A stretch of 64,000 nucleotides of DNA from Halothiobacillus sp. (GTDB lineage Bacteria > Pseudomonadota > Gammaproteobacteria > Halothiobacillales > Halothiobacillaceae): positions 1 through 64,000 of the forward strand of contig JADQCE010000003.1 in NCBI GenBank assembly GCA_016278265.1, given 5' to 3'. Positions 43,615-52,952 of the stretch are shown here, piece after piece. Below the pieces are notes generated by a model. The model saw only the letters and a program-made list of their open reading frames with translations. It had not been told where the DNA came from and did no database searches. The position numbers were made by a program, and so were the translations under genes. Position 1 is the first letter of the stretch. Each line of letters opens with the position of its first letter.

Positions 43615-44082
43615 GCTCGGAGAGGTTGCTGATCTATCGGCGCGGAAGGAGAACGCGGATGGCTCTAACCGGAACAGCGTGTCGGACAACCGCAGCATCT
43701 CGATGTCGTGACGCCGGTTGCCCAGGCTCTCCCTCATCTCGACGCACAGCCGCTTGAAGGCGAGAACCTCTTGCTCACGCTCAAGCGTTCCTCCCGCTAG
43801 CCAGAAATCAGCAAGTGCCTCTACCACCACAGATTCCGCGCACAGACAGATGCGCGCCTTGGCTTCGTTCAACACCGCCAGCTCCTCCAACTCGTCGTTT
43901 TTCTTGCCCAAGCGCCGAGCAGCAACCAAACGCGAAACAGCTTGGAGAAAGTCCCCGTACGCCTTTAGTCGCATGCTAGCCAACTCATTTCCACGCGCCC
44001 GCCGGTCTGCGAGGCGATGTCCAATAAGCGCGACAATCACAGCGCTGGCTAATGAGAGCAAGGTTGCAAAAGCTGCTGACAT
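43609..44082 (-). CDS. Unknown single-pass membrane protein in a gene cassette
   Basis: The 157-residue product has one N-terminal membrane helix (about 3-22, AAFATLLSLASAVIVALIGH), then a charged, helix-rich cytoplasmic part with RLKAYGDFLQAVSRL and a C-terminal region. I recognise no family. The ribosome-binding site GGAAGGAAG is close to the ATG. Its TAA stop is in an attC core and another attC-like site lies upstream, so it is the first intact cassette in the direction of transcription. Confidence 0.65.
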   Translation of the reverse strand: MSAAFATLLSLASAVIVALIGHRLADRRARGNELASMRLKAYGDFLQAVSRLVAARRLGKKNDELEELAVLNEAKARICLCAESVVVEALADFWLAGGTLEREQEVLAFKRLCVEMRESLGNRRHDIEMLRLSDTLFRLEPSAFSFRADRSATSPSG

Positions 44083-44111
44083 ATCTTCCTTCCGGCTTGC
44101 TATAAATGGAC

Positions 44112-44163
44112 GGCCTTAACGCCATACAACACCACGCCAGCGGCGTACCCATAATTTAATGCC
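44112..44163 (-). other. Degenerate attC-like site upstream of the first cassette gene
   Basis: On the minus strand the stretch GGCATTAAATTATGG ... TATGGCGTTAAGGCC has an ACGCC/GGCGT central hairpin and a GTTAAGG core. It ends 29 bp before the membrane-protein ATG. The 5' core is diverged (ATTAAAT). The 120 bp between it and the tesA stop (44164-44286) has no supported gene; it may be an eroded earlier cassette. Confidence 0.5.
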
Positions 44164-44286
44164 TTGCAAATACACCCGAGGCTCCGTGTACGGGCGTTCT
44201 GCAGCGTATCGGCGGTGTAGTGCGCCGTATAAGGACCCAGCCGTGCCGGCCAATAGCGCCACAAACGTCCGGCCAGTGGAGCGCGC

Positions 44287-44970
44287 TCACTGGGCTGTCT
44301 TCGCATCATCCAGCGCCAACAAAGGCGCCACCACCTCCCAGACGTTCTCCAACACCCCGTCCTGCCCGTCGGCATTCGGGTGGATGCCGTCGTCCATCAT
44401 CAGTTCGCGCTCGCTCGCCACGCCGTCGAGCAGGAAGGGCAGCACGGGCAGGCCGTTGGTCTCGGCCAGCCGCTCGTACATGGCGGCGAATGGCTCGGCG
44501 TAGGCGGGGCCGTAGTTGGTGGGCAGCATGATGCCGAGCAGCACCACCCGGGCGCCATGGTCCTCGACGCGGTCGATCAGCGATTGCAGGTTGGCCTCGA
44601 TGCGCGTCAAGGGCAGGCCACGCAGGCCATCGTTCGCCCCCAGTTCGAGCAGCACCCAGTCGTAGTCGCCGGTCTCGAGCACCTCGGGCAAGCGCGAGAG
44701 GCCGCCGGAGGTCGTTTCGCCGCTGACCGAGGCATTGGTTACCTCGAAGCGATCGGGGGCGCGCTCGGCAAGGCGCTCGCGCAGGCCGGCCACCCATCCG
44801 GCCTCGGTGGGCAGCTGGTAGGCCGCCGAGAGCGAGTCGCCGAAGACCAGCACCTGGGCCGGCACCGCCGGGGTGTCGTCACCTATACTCGCGCCGAACC
44901 AGAAACACAGCAGCAACAGGCCGGCGATACGCGCCGGCCAGCCGAAACCGAGCTTTCCCCATGACCTCAT
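44287..44970 (-). CDS. tesA: TesA-like periplasmic esterase/lysophospholipase (SGNH)
   Basis: This is a multifunctional acyl hydrolase of the TesA/TAP family. The 227-residue protein has an N-terminal hydrophobic export segment (about 14-30), VFGDSLSAAYQ (Ser46), SVSGETTSGG, ELGANDGLRG (Asn113) and DDGIHPN (Asp194, His197). Its start (ATG 44970) overlaps the start of the divergent ybbA by 10 bp. The same tesA-ybbA-ybbP arrangement exists in E. coli. A broken copy of its 3' end lies about 2 kb away at 42119-42254. Confidence 0.92.
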   Translation of the reverse strand: MRSWGKLGFGWPARIAGLLLLCFWFGASIGDDTPAVPAQVLVFGDSLSAAYQLPTEAGWVAGLRERLAERAPDRFEVTNASVSGETTSGGLSRLPEVLETGDYDWVLLELGANDGLRGLPLTRIEANLQSLIDRVEDHGARVVLLGIMLPTNYGPAYAEPFAAMYERLAETNGLPVLPFLLDGVASERELMMDDGIHPNADGQDGVLENVWEVVAPLLALDDAKTAQ

Positions 44971-45704
44971 CCGATGCTCCCCGTGACACGACCCGGCCGA
45001 TTCTGTCCGTCGAAGGCGTCACGCAGACCGTGCGCACCCCCGAACCGCTGACCATTGTGCATCAGGCCACCCTGCAAATCTTCCCCGGTGAGGCGGTCGC
45101 GCTGGTCGGACCGTCGGGAGCCGGCAAGTCCACCCTGCTGGCCCTGATGGCCGGTCTCGACTCGCCCAGCCAAGGCGAAGTCGTGCTCGACGGCCATGCG
45201 CTTTCGCAACTCGACGAGGATGGCCGGGCCGCGGTGCGCTCGGGCCGGGTCGGCTTCGTGTTCCAGTCCTTCCAGCTGATCGACGGACTCAATGCACTCG
45301 AGAACGTCGCCCTGCCCCTGGAGCTGACCGGTGCGCGCGATGCCGAGCGCCGGGCGCGAGAGGCGCTGGAGGAAGTGGGTCTCGGCGAACGCTTGCGCCA
45401 CCTGCCCCGGCAACTCTCCGGTGGCGAGCAACAGCGCGTGGCACTGGCCCGCGCGTTTGTCGGCGAGCCGGCGGTGCTGTTCGCCGACGAGCCGACCGGA
45501 TCGCTGGACACCGCCACCGGTGAACACGTCATCGAGCTGCTCTTCCGCCTGCGCGAACGTCATCAGACCACGCTGGTGCTGGTCACCCACGACCCGGCCC
45601 TGGCGGCGCGCTGCGACCGGGGTTTCCAGATACAGGCCGGGCGCGTCAGCGACTGGACGCCGGACCCCGAGGCCCTACAGGCACACCCCGGAGGCCGGGC
45701 ATGA
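44961..45704 (+). CDS. ybbA: ABC transporter ATPase YbbA (LolD/MacB-like)
   Basis: This is the ATP-hydrolysing subunit of a FtsX-type ABC system. The 247-residue protein has Walker A GPSGAGKST, Q-loop FVFQSFQLI, signature LSGGEQQR, Walker B VLFADEPTGSLD and the switch histidine in VTHD. It overlaps ybbP by 4 bp (ATGA). The system's cargo is unknown; family relatives extract lipoproteins or act as mechanotransmitters. Divergent overlap with tesA leaves almost no intergenic promoter space, so promoters lie inside the two coding regions. Confidence 0.92.
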   Translation: MTSSDAPRDTTRPILSVEGVTQTVRTPEPLTIVHQATLQIFPGEAVALVGPSGAGKSTLLALMAGLDSPSQGEVVLDGHALSQLDEDGRAAVRSGRVGFVFQSFQLIDGLNALENVALPLELTGARDAERRAREALEEVGLGERLRHLPRQLSGGEQQRVALARAFVGEPAVLFADEPTGSLDTATGEHVIELLFRLRERHQTTLVLVTHDPALAARCDRGFQIQAGRVSDWTPDPEALQAHPGGRA

Positions 45705-48175
45705 GCCAAGCCCCCAACACGGCCCCCAACACGCGACGCCTGGCCTGGCAGGGACTGGTACGCGAGGTGCAGAACGGGCTGCTCACCCCGATGCTGCTCG
45801 CACTGCTCGTGGCCGTCTCGGCGGTCACCGCGGTGGGCTTTTTCGTCGATCGCGTCGACGGGGCGATGCGGGCGCAGGCCGCGCAGTTCCTCGCCGCCGA
45901 TGCACGCGTGGAGGCCCCCGGCCCGCTGGACGTCGCCCTGGAAACGGCACGAGAACTCGATCTGACCACCAGCCAACAGGTCACCTTTCCCACCGTGGTA
46001 CTCGCCGGCGAGCAGACGCTGCTGGTGGGCCTGAAGGCCGTCGACGACGCCTACCCGCTGCGCGGCGAACTGCGGATCCGAGAGGACGGCGGCCCGCGCT
46101 CCGTCACGCACGGCCCGCCACCGGGCGAGGCCTGGGTCGCGCCACGGGCGCGCCTGTCGTTAGGGCTCGAACTGGGCGACGCCCTCCAGGTCGGCCAGAG
46201 CGAGTTGCCGGTGACCGCCGTGATCGAACGCGAGCCCGACGTGGGCAATGTGTTCTCGCAGGCCGCCCCTCGCCTGATGATCCACCGCGACGATCTGGCC
46301 GCCACCGAGCTGGTCACCGACACCAGCCGGGTCGAGCACGCCCTGCTGCTGGCCAGCGATGCGAATGACCGGACCGCACGACTGGACCGACTGGCCGAGC
46401 AACTGCCCGCCGAATACGAACTCGAGCGCCCCGAGAACAGCCAACCGGCCTTCGAGACGGCCTTCGACCGGGCGGCGCGCTTTCTCGGCCTGGCTTCGGT
46501 GGTCGCCGTGCTGCTCGCCGGGGCGGCCCTGGTAATCGCGGCACGCCACTACAACCGCATCCAGCAGGACACGGCCGCCCTGATGCGGGCACTGGGGGCC
46601 TCCTCGCAACAGATCGGGGCGATCTACCGTTGGCGCCTGCTGATGCTGGCGCTTGCCGCCGCGGTTCCCGGCATCGCCATCGGCGCCGTGACCCAGCTAC
46701 TGTTGGCGGATCTCATGACTGCCGTGCTGGATGTCGACCTGCCGCCCCCCGGCCTGATGCCGGTGGCACTGGGGCTGGCCGTCGCACTGGTCGCCCTGTT
46801 CGGCTTCGCCCTGCCGAGCCTGATTCAACTCAAGCACACGCCGCCGCTGCGGGTGCTCAACCAGCGGGCGACCGCGCCCAGCCCGGCGGCGAGCCTACTG
46901 TTCGCCGCCGGCCTGATTGCGATCGCGCTGCTGGTCTGGTTCCAGGCGCGCGATGCGGCGCTGGCCTTGTACGTACTCGGCGGCCTGGCCGTGAGCCTGG
47001 GCACCTTCCTGATCGTCGCGTGGCTGCTCGTCAGTGCCCTGCGCCGCTGGCCGGCACGTGGCGTGGCCCGATTCGGGCTGGCCCGCATGGCTCGGGCGCG
47101 CTGGGTGTCGGCCACTCAGATCGCCGCGCTGGCCCTCGGGGTCACGGCGGTGCTGCTGCTATCGGTGGTCCGCGCGGATCTGATCGAGGCGTGGGAACGA
47201 CAGATCCCGACCAACGCGCCCAATGTCTTCGCCATCAACATCCAGCCCGACGAGGTGGATGAAATGCGCGGGTTCCTCGACCGGCAGGGGATCGACGACG
47301 CCGGCTTCTACCCCATGATCCGCGGTCGGCTGGAGGCGAGCAACGGCAACGCCATCGATCCCGACAACTACGAGGGGCGCGCCCACCGGTTGGCGACGCG
47401 CGAGTTCAACCTGTCGACGTCCGACGAACTGGCCGCGGACAACCGCGTGCTGGCCGGCACGTTCCCGGCCGAGGGCTTCTCGGTCGAGGAGGGCATCGCC
47501 GAGACGCTGGGCTGGTCGCTGGGCGATCGGCTGACGTTCCGCGTCGATGGCAGGGCGATCTCGAGCGAGATCACCTCCATCCGCTCGGTCGACTGGGACT
47601 CGATGCGGCCCAACTTCTTCGTCATCGCCAACCCGGGACTGATGGAGAACGTCGCGGCGCAGTACATCACCAGCTTCCACCTGCCCGAGGGCAGCGAGGA
47701 TCGGCAGGTCGAGCTGTTGCGCGCCTTCCCCACGGTGACGCTGTTCGACGTCTCGCGCATTCTCGACGAAGTGCGCACCCTGATCGCGCGCGCCAGCCAG
47801 GCGGTCGAGTACGTGTTCGCCTTTACGGTGATGGCGGGGCTGGTGGTCCTGCTGGCCGCCTTCGGTGCCAGCGAACGCCAGCGGATTCACGACGCCGCGG
47901 TGCTACGCGTGATGGGTGCCAGTCGGCGGATGGTGCTCTCGGCGCTCTGGATCGAGTTCCTCGTCCTCGGCCTGCTGGTGGGCCTACTCGCTGCGTTCGC
48001 CGCGATGGGGGTGGGCTCGCTGCTCTCGGCACAGGTCTTCGACCTGCCCTGGCGCCTGAACCCCTGGCTGCTAGCCTGGGGCATCGGCGCGGGCCTGCTG
48101 CTGGCCGCGCTGATCACGCCGCTGCTGGGATGGCGCATGACGCGGGTCGCCCCGGCAAAGGCGCTGCGTTCCTGA
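45701..48175 (+). CDS. ybbP: FtsX-like ABC permease YbbP
   Basis: This is the inner-membrane permease partner of YbbA, 824 residues. The first helix (about 28-48) is followed by a periplasmic domain. A block of FtsX-like helices then lies at about 260-480, followed by a second periplasmic domain (about 495-690) and three final helices with the FtsX signature around RQRIHDAAVLRVMGASRRMV. A second RALGASSQQIG loop in the middle fits the duplicated FtsX fold. Its function is not established. Confidence 0.9.
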   Translation: MSQAPNTAPNTRRLAWQGLVREVQNGLLTPMLLALLVAVSAVTAVGFFVDRVDGAMRAQAAQFLAADARVEAPGPLDVALETARELDLTTSQQVTFPTVVLAGEQTLLVGLKAVDDAYPLRGELRIREDGGPRSVTHGPPPGEAWVAPRARLSLGLELGDALQVGQSELPVTAVIEREPDVGNVFSQAAPRLMIHRDDLAATELVTDTSRVEHALLLASDANDRTARLDRLAEQLPAEYELERPENSQPAFETAFDRAARFLGLASVVAVLLAGAALVIAARHYNRIQQDTAALMRALGASSQQIGAIYRWRLLMLALAAAVPGIAIGAVTQLLLADLMTAVLDVDLPPPGLMPVALGLAVALVALFGFALPSLIQLKHTPPLRVLNQRATAPSPAASLLFAAGLIAIALLVWFQARDAALALYVLGGLAVSLGTFLIVAWLLVSALRRWPARGVARFGLARMARARWVSATQIAALALGVTAVLLLSVVRADLIEAWERQIPTNAPNVFAINIQPDEVDEMRGFLDRQGIDDAGFYPMIRGRLEASNGNAIDPDNYEGRAHRLATREFNLSTSDELAADNRVLAGTFPAEGFSVEEGIAETLGWSLGDRLTFRVDGRAISSEITSIRSVDWDSMRPNFFVIANPGLMENVAAQYITSFHLPEGSEDRQVELLRAFPTVTLFDVSRILDEVRTLIARASQAVEYVFAFTVMAGLVVLLAAFGASERQRIHDAAVLRVMGASRRMVLSALWIEFLVLGLLVGLLAAFAAMGVGSLLSAQVFDLPWRLNPWLLAWGIGAGLLLAALITPLLGWRMTRVAPAKALRS

Positions 48176-48183
48176 CTATGCCT

Positions 48184-48222
48184 TGAGGAACCCCTGCACG
48201 AATCCGGTGCGAATGGCTGGCC
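48184..48222. repeat. Possible third fragment of the palindromic element family
   Basis: GAGGAACCCCTGCACGAATC just after ybbP resembles the outer arm of the 6002-6172 element (GGGAACCTCTGCACGATTCG). The similarity ends after about 20 bp. The rest of 48223-48381 shows no gene; it presumably holds the promoter of the small membrane peptide. Confidence 0.35.
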
Positions 48223-48381
48223 GCTGGCGCCTCCGTCGCGGTGGTACCGAATTTACTAAAGTCCTTAACGGCATGGACGCCATCTGACGGCGATTGTGAT
48301 CGTGTTGGAACCCGCGCCGATTCCATGCTCGCGGGCGATTGCCGGTTCGAATCCATTTACTGACCACCAAGGCATACCGTC

Positions 48382-48579
48382 ATGCGAATCCTGCTCGCCA
48401 TCTTCCTTCCCTGGCTGTTGTTCTTCACCATCGGGCGCCCGATTGCCGGCATCGTCTGCCTGCTCCTTCAAGTGACGTTGATCGGCTGGATCCCGGCCGC
48501 GCTCTGGGCCGTTTTCGCCCTGAACGACTACAAGACCGACAAGAAGATCGCTCGATCCATGGACGATCGTTCCTCTTGA
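48382..48579 (+). CDS. Pmp3/YqaE-family small membrane protein
   Basis: This 65-residue protein has two hydrophobic helices (about 2-18 and 20-47). The family pattern is AIFLPWLLFFTIG then IVCLLLQVTLIGWIPAALWA. Pmp3/YqaE proteins are stress- or salt-induced and influence membrane potential in yeast; bacterial roles are unclear. A charged C-terminal tail follows. It stands alone between ybbP and the ParA-like gene. Confidence 0.8.
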   Translation: MRILLAIFLPWLLFFTIGRPIAGIVCLLLQVTLIGWIPAALWAVFALNDYKTDKKIARSMDDRSS

Positions 48580-48653
48580 CCCGTCGACACCCGGCCGGCC
48601 ATTGAGTCGGTAACCGATTGGGGCTGACCACGCCGAACGTGTAGGACCCAGCG

Positions 48654-49397
48654 TCAGGCGAACAGCGCGTCGATCTCGTCCCAGAGGGCGCGGTAGGCCT
48701 GGTTGGCTGGGTGGCGTGGCTCGCGGTAGACGCTGGGTTGCTGATCCTCACCCATCTGTTCGACGATCGAGGCGTAGGGGATCTCGCTTGAGAGCAGTTC
48801 GGGGATGTCGTGGCGATGGCGCTCGGCGAACTCGCGGTGCATGCGTCGGCGCCGGTCGACCAGCGACAGGAAGGCGTGCAGCCGTTCGGGATGGATATGG
48901 CGCTCGTCGAGATGACGCTTGAGCTGGAACCAGGTGCGTTCGGACAGGTGCGTGGGCACCATCGGCACCAGCACCATGTCGGCGGCGCGAAGCACGTTGT
49001 CCGCCAGCAGCGACAGCCCCGGCGGCGCGTCGATCCATATCTCTTCGAATTGCTCGGCGAGCGGATCGATCAGCTTAGCCAGCCGGTAGCCGGCGTCCTT
49101 CTTGTCGGCGAGATGGTGCTCGATCGCCTGCTGACCGGGCAGGGCCGGCAGCACCCAGAGGTGGTTGTGGATGGTCGGTCGCACCGAAGCAGCCAGCCCC
49201 TTGGGCTTGAGGAGCTTCTTGACCGACCGCTCCGCGCCAGCCTCAGCCTGGAGGTACCACGATGCGGCACTCTGAGGGTCGAGATCCCAGACCAGCACGC
49301 GCCGACCGGCCGCCGCCGATAACGCCGCCAGGTTGACCGCCGCGGCGGTCTTGCCCACCCCGCCCTTGACCGAATACAGCGCCACCGTCTGGGCCAT
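48654..49397 (-). CDS. ParA/MinD-superfamily ATPase, orphan
   Basis: This is a positioning-type ATPase of 247 residues. It has the deviant Walker A KGGVGKTAA (11-19) with its signature lysine, Walker A' WDLDPQSAASW, and Walker B-like IWIDAPPGLSLLADN. No ParB gene, parS site or chemotaxis cluster is adjacent, so it is not the chromosomal ParA. A role in placing an envelope or storage structure is possible but unproven. Confidence 0.83.
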   Translation of the reverse strand: MAQTVALYSVKGGVGKTAAAVNLAALSAAAGRRVLVWDLDPQSAASWYLQAEAGAERSVKKLLKPKGLAASVRPTIHNHLWVLPALPGQQAIEHHLADKKDAGYRLAKLIDPLAEQFEEIWIDAPPGLSLLADNVLRAADMVLVPMVPTHLSERTWFQLKRHLDERHIHPERLHAFLSLVDRRRRMHREFAERHRHDIPELLSSEIPYASIVEQMGEDQQPSVYREPRHPANQAYRALWDEIDALFA

Positions 49398-49508
49398 GCC
49401 GACTCCCTGTTTCCGACTGATTCAAACGTGCCTGAGAGCATAGCATCGGGCGGGGGCGGATCTTGTGACAGTCGCCACGGACGGGCAGACCCGACCACTT
49501 ACGTTCCC

Positions 49509-50963
<1,455 letters not shown>

Positions 50964-50970
50964 GGTCGGC

Positions 50971-52083
50971 TCACTCAGTCGGAGAAAGAGATGTTTTCCG
51001 CCCCGGGGCGTGGTCGCCGTGGGGGTGGATGGGCAGGATCAGGGAAAACCGGGTCACGCCGCGCTTGGGCACGAACTCGATCATGCCCTGGTGGCGCTCG
51101 GCAATGGTCTGCGCCAGCGACAGCCCCAACCCGCTACCACCGGCCCGACCGCTGACCATTGGCAGAAACAAGGTCTCGACCAGGTCCTCGGGCACGCCGG
51201 GGCCGTTGTCCTCGACGTCGATGCGGACGGCTAGTCGATGGCGCTTGCCGTGGATGGTGAACTGGCGCAGCACGCGTGTGCGAAAGGTCAGCTGTGGCTC
51301 AGGCGTGTTGCCCTCGCGCATGGCCTGGACGGCATTGCGGGCGAGATTAAGCAGCACCTGCACCAGCTGGTCACGATCGGCCCAGACATCGGGAATCGAC
51401 GGGTCGTAATCCAACTGCCAGTCGAGCGGGCGGTCACCCGCCTCGATCCGGAGCAACTGGCGAACCTGCTCGAGCGGCTCGTGGACGTTCACCCAGTGGC
51501 AGTCCGGCCGGTCGTTCGGCCCGAGCATGCGATCGATCAGCCCACGCAGGCGATCGGTCTCCTGCAGGATGATGCGGGTGTACTCGGTCAGGCGCTCGTC
51601 GGGCAGCTCGCGTTCCAGCAACTGCGCCGCCCCGCGCAGGCCGCCCAGCGGATTCTTCAGTTCGTGGGCGAGCCCTCGCATCATCTGCCGGGTGGTCATC
51701 TGCAGGGAGTTGATACGTGCATCGCGGGAGATGCGCAGGTGGCGCTCGATGTCGTTGAATTCGAGCATCACCCGGGCGCGGGGGTAGTCCGGGCGCGGGG
51801 TGATAGCGCAGTCCGCCACGCGGGTGGACTCGTGCGCCAGCACCAACTCGATCTCGCGCAGGGTCATGACCTGCTGGGTGGTCAGTGCCTCGCCAATCGC
51901 CTCGGCCAGCAGGGGGTTGGCGGCGAAAACCGTTTCAAAGCCCGACTTGAGCGCGGCGCCGTAGCTGGTGCCGAGGAACTGCTCGGCCGCCGAATTGAGA
52001 TAGATCGGCCGATTGCGCTCGTCGAGCACCACGATCGCGGTATTGAGGGTGTCGGCAAGCCGGGGCTCGGTTCTCGGGTTCAT
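50971..52083 (-). CDS. ntrB: Nitrogen sensor kinase NtrB
   Basis: This is the cytosolic histidine kinase/phosphatase that, under PII control, sets NtrC phosphorylation. The 370-residue protein has an N-terminal PAS domain (about 8-115), the H-box RGLAHELKNPLGGLRGAA (His140), an N-box NLARNAVQAM, and the G boxes DNGPGVP and GSGLGLSLAQTI. It has no membrane segments. The ATG at 52083 follows GGAG. glnD at 10970 supplies the upstream PII switch. Confidence 0.95.
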   Translation of the reverse strand: MNPRTEPRLADTLNTAIVVLDERNRPIYLNSAAEQFLGTSYGAALKSGFETVFAANPLLAEAIGEALTTQQVMTLREIELVLAHESTRVADCAITPRPDYPRARVMLEFNDIERHLRISRDARINSLQMTTRQMMRGLAHELKNPLGGLRGAAQLLERELPDERLTEYTRIILQETDRLRGLIDRMLGPNDRPDCHWVNVHEPLEQVRQLLRIEAGDRPLDWQLDYDPSIPDVWADRDQLVQVLLNLARNAVQAMREGNTPEPQLTFRTRVLRQFTIHGKRHRLAVRIDVEDNGPGVPEDLVETLFLPMVSGRAGGSGLGLSLAQTIAERHQGMIEFVPKRGVTRFSLILPIHPHGDHAPGRKTSLSPTE

Positions 52084-52296
52084 GCACTGCTCCACCGGGC
52101 GCGAAACGATCGACAGGCCAGGCCTGCCGGGCGGCTGACGATTTTGGTGCAATTAGCGTGCCCGGCCGAGAACCGGCGGACGAACCATGACGGATCGCAT
52201 GGTGGCGGGGTTTACCTTGCTGATCAGCCTGAGGCCGCGTGTTCGGCAAGGAAGCGGTTGCACCAGGTCAGTGCATGAGAATAGACGATCGCACCG

Positions 52297-52923
52297 TTAT
52301 TGGGAGGGCGTCATCAATTGAAAACGCACCGGCGCACTCTCCTTGATCACCTCGCCGTCGCGGTGAATCTGCGCCATCAGCACGTGCTCACCGGGCGCGA
52401 GCCCGTTGATCAGGTGACGACGTCCGGAGGAATCCCGTACGCGCGGCTCACCATCGACGAGGATATGTACCCGGTCGCCGCCCTGCAGGTTCGGCTGCAT
52501 CACCAGGCCAACCGTGATGCTGCCCTGCAGGCGACTGGCGACCTCGCCATCGGCCGGTTCGACGATGGCCAGGTGCCGATACCCGGGCGGCTCACTGGCC
52601 TCTTGGTCCGTTTGGGTGGACGGCGGGCTGCCGGACATCGCGGGCGATTCGGGGGGCGTGTCCGAAGCCCCATCCGATGACTGGGTCTCCGAACGAGCCG
52701 GATCGGGGGGCTCCGGGATGTCTACCGGCGTCATGGGAATGACCGGGGCATCCTCGACCTCGTGAACGGTCGCACCCTCGACCGGCTCGTCGGTGAACAC
52801 GGTCTCGCCGGCATCGTTGGTGTACTGATAGACCTTCGCGGCCGCCAACGGCTGGGCTACTACCAGCAGCAGGGGCCAGAGCAGGTGGAGCCAACGTGAC
52901 GACCTTCCGTTGACGACTGGCAT
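52297..52923 (-). CDS. DUF4124-containing exported protein
   Basis: The 208-residue product has a signal peptide (about 1-27, cleavage after PLAAA). A DUF4124 motif, KVYQYTNDAGETVFTDEPV, follows, then a Pro/Ser/Glu-rich linker (about 60-110). A C-terminal Ig-like domain contains GSITVGLVMQPNLQGGDRVH. DUF4124 proteins are common beside glnA-ntrBC in gammaproteobacteria, which fits this location, but their role is unknown. The ATG at 52923 has a GAGGG ribosome-binding site; an upstream in-frame ATG at 52956 is less likely. Confidence 0.8.
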   Translation of the reverse strand: MPVVNGRSSRWLHLLWPLLLVVAQPLAAAKVYQYTNDAGETVFTDEPVEGATVHEVEDAPVIPMTPVDIPEPPDPARSETQSSDGASDTPPESPAMSGSPPSTQTDQEASEPPGYRHLAIVEPADGEVASRLQGSITVGLVMQPNLQGGDRVHILVDGEPRVRDSSGRRHLINGLAPGEHVLMAQIHRDGEVIKESAPVRFQLMTPSQ

Positions 52924-52952
52924 GGATATTCCCTCGATGCGTTGGCGGCGGG

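Noticed and set aside
44100-44375. A 91-residue frame overlapping the tesA end and the first attC-like site
   Set aside because: Its first half is tesA in the wrong frame, and its second half is the hairpin-forming attC-like region; no ribosome-binding site or family match.
48341-48355. GGTTCGAATCC resembling a tRNA T-loop
   Set aside because: The flanking bases do not form a T stem and no acceptor, D or anticodon arms can be drawn around it.
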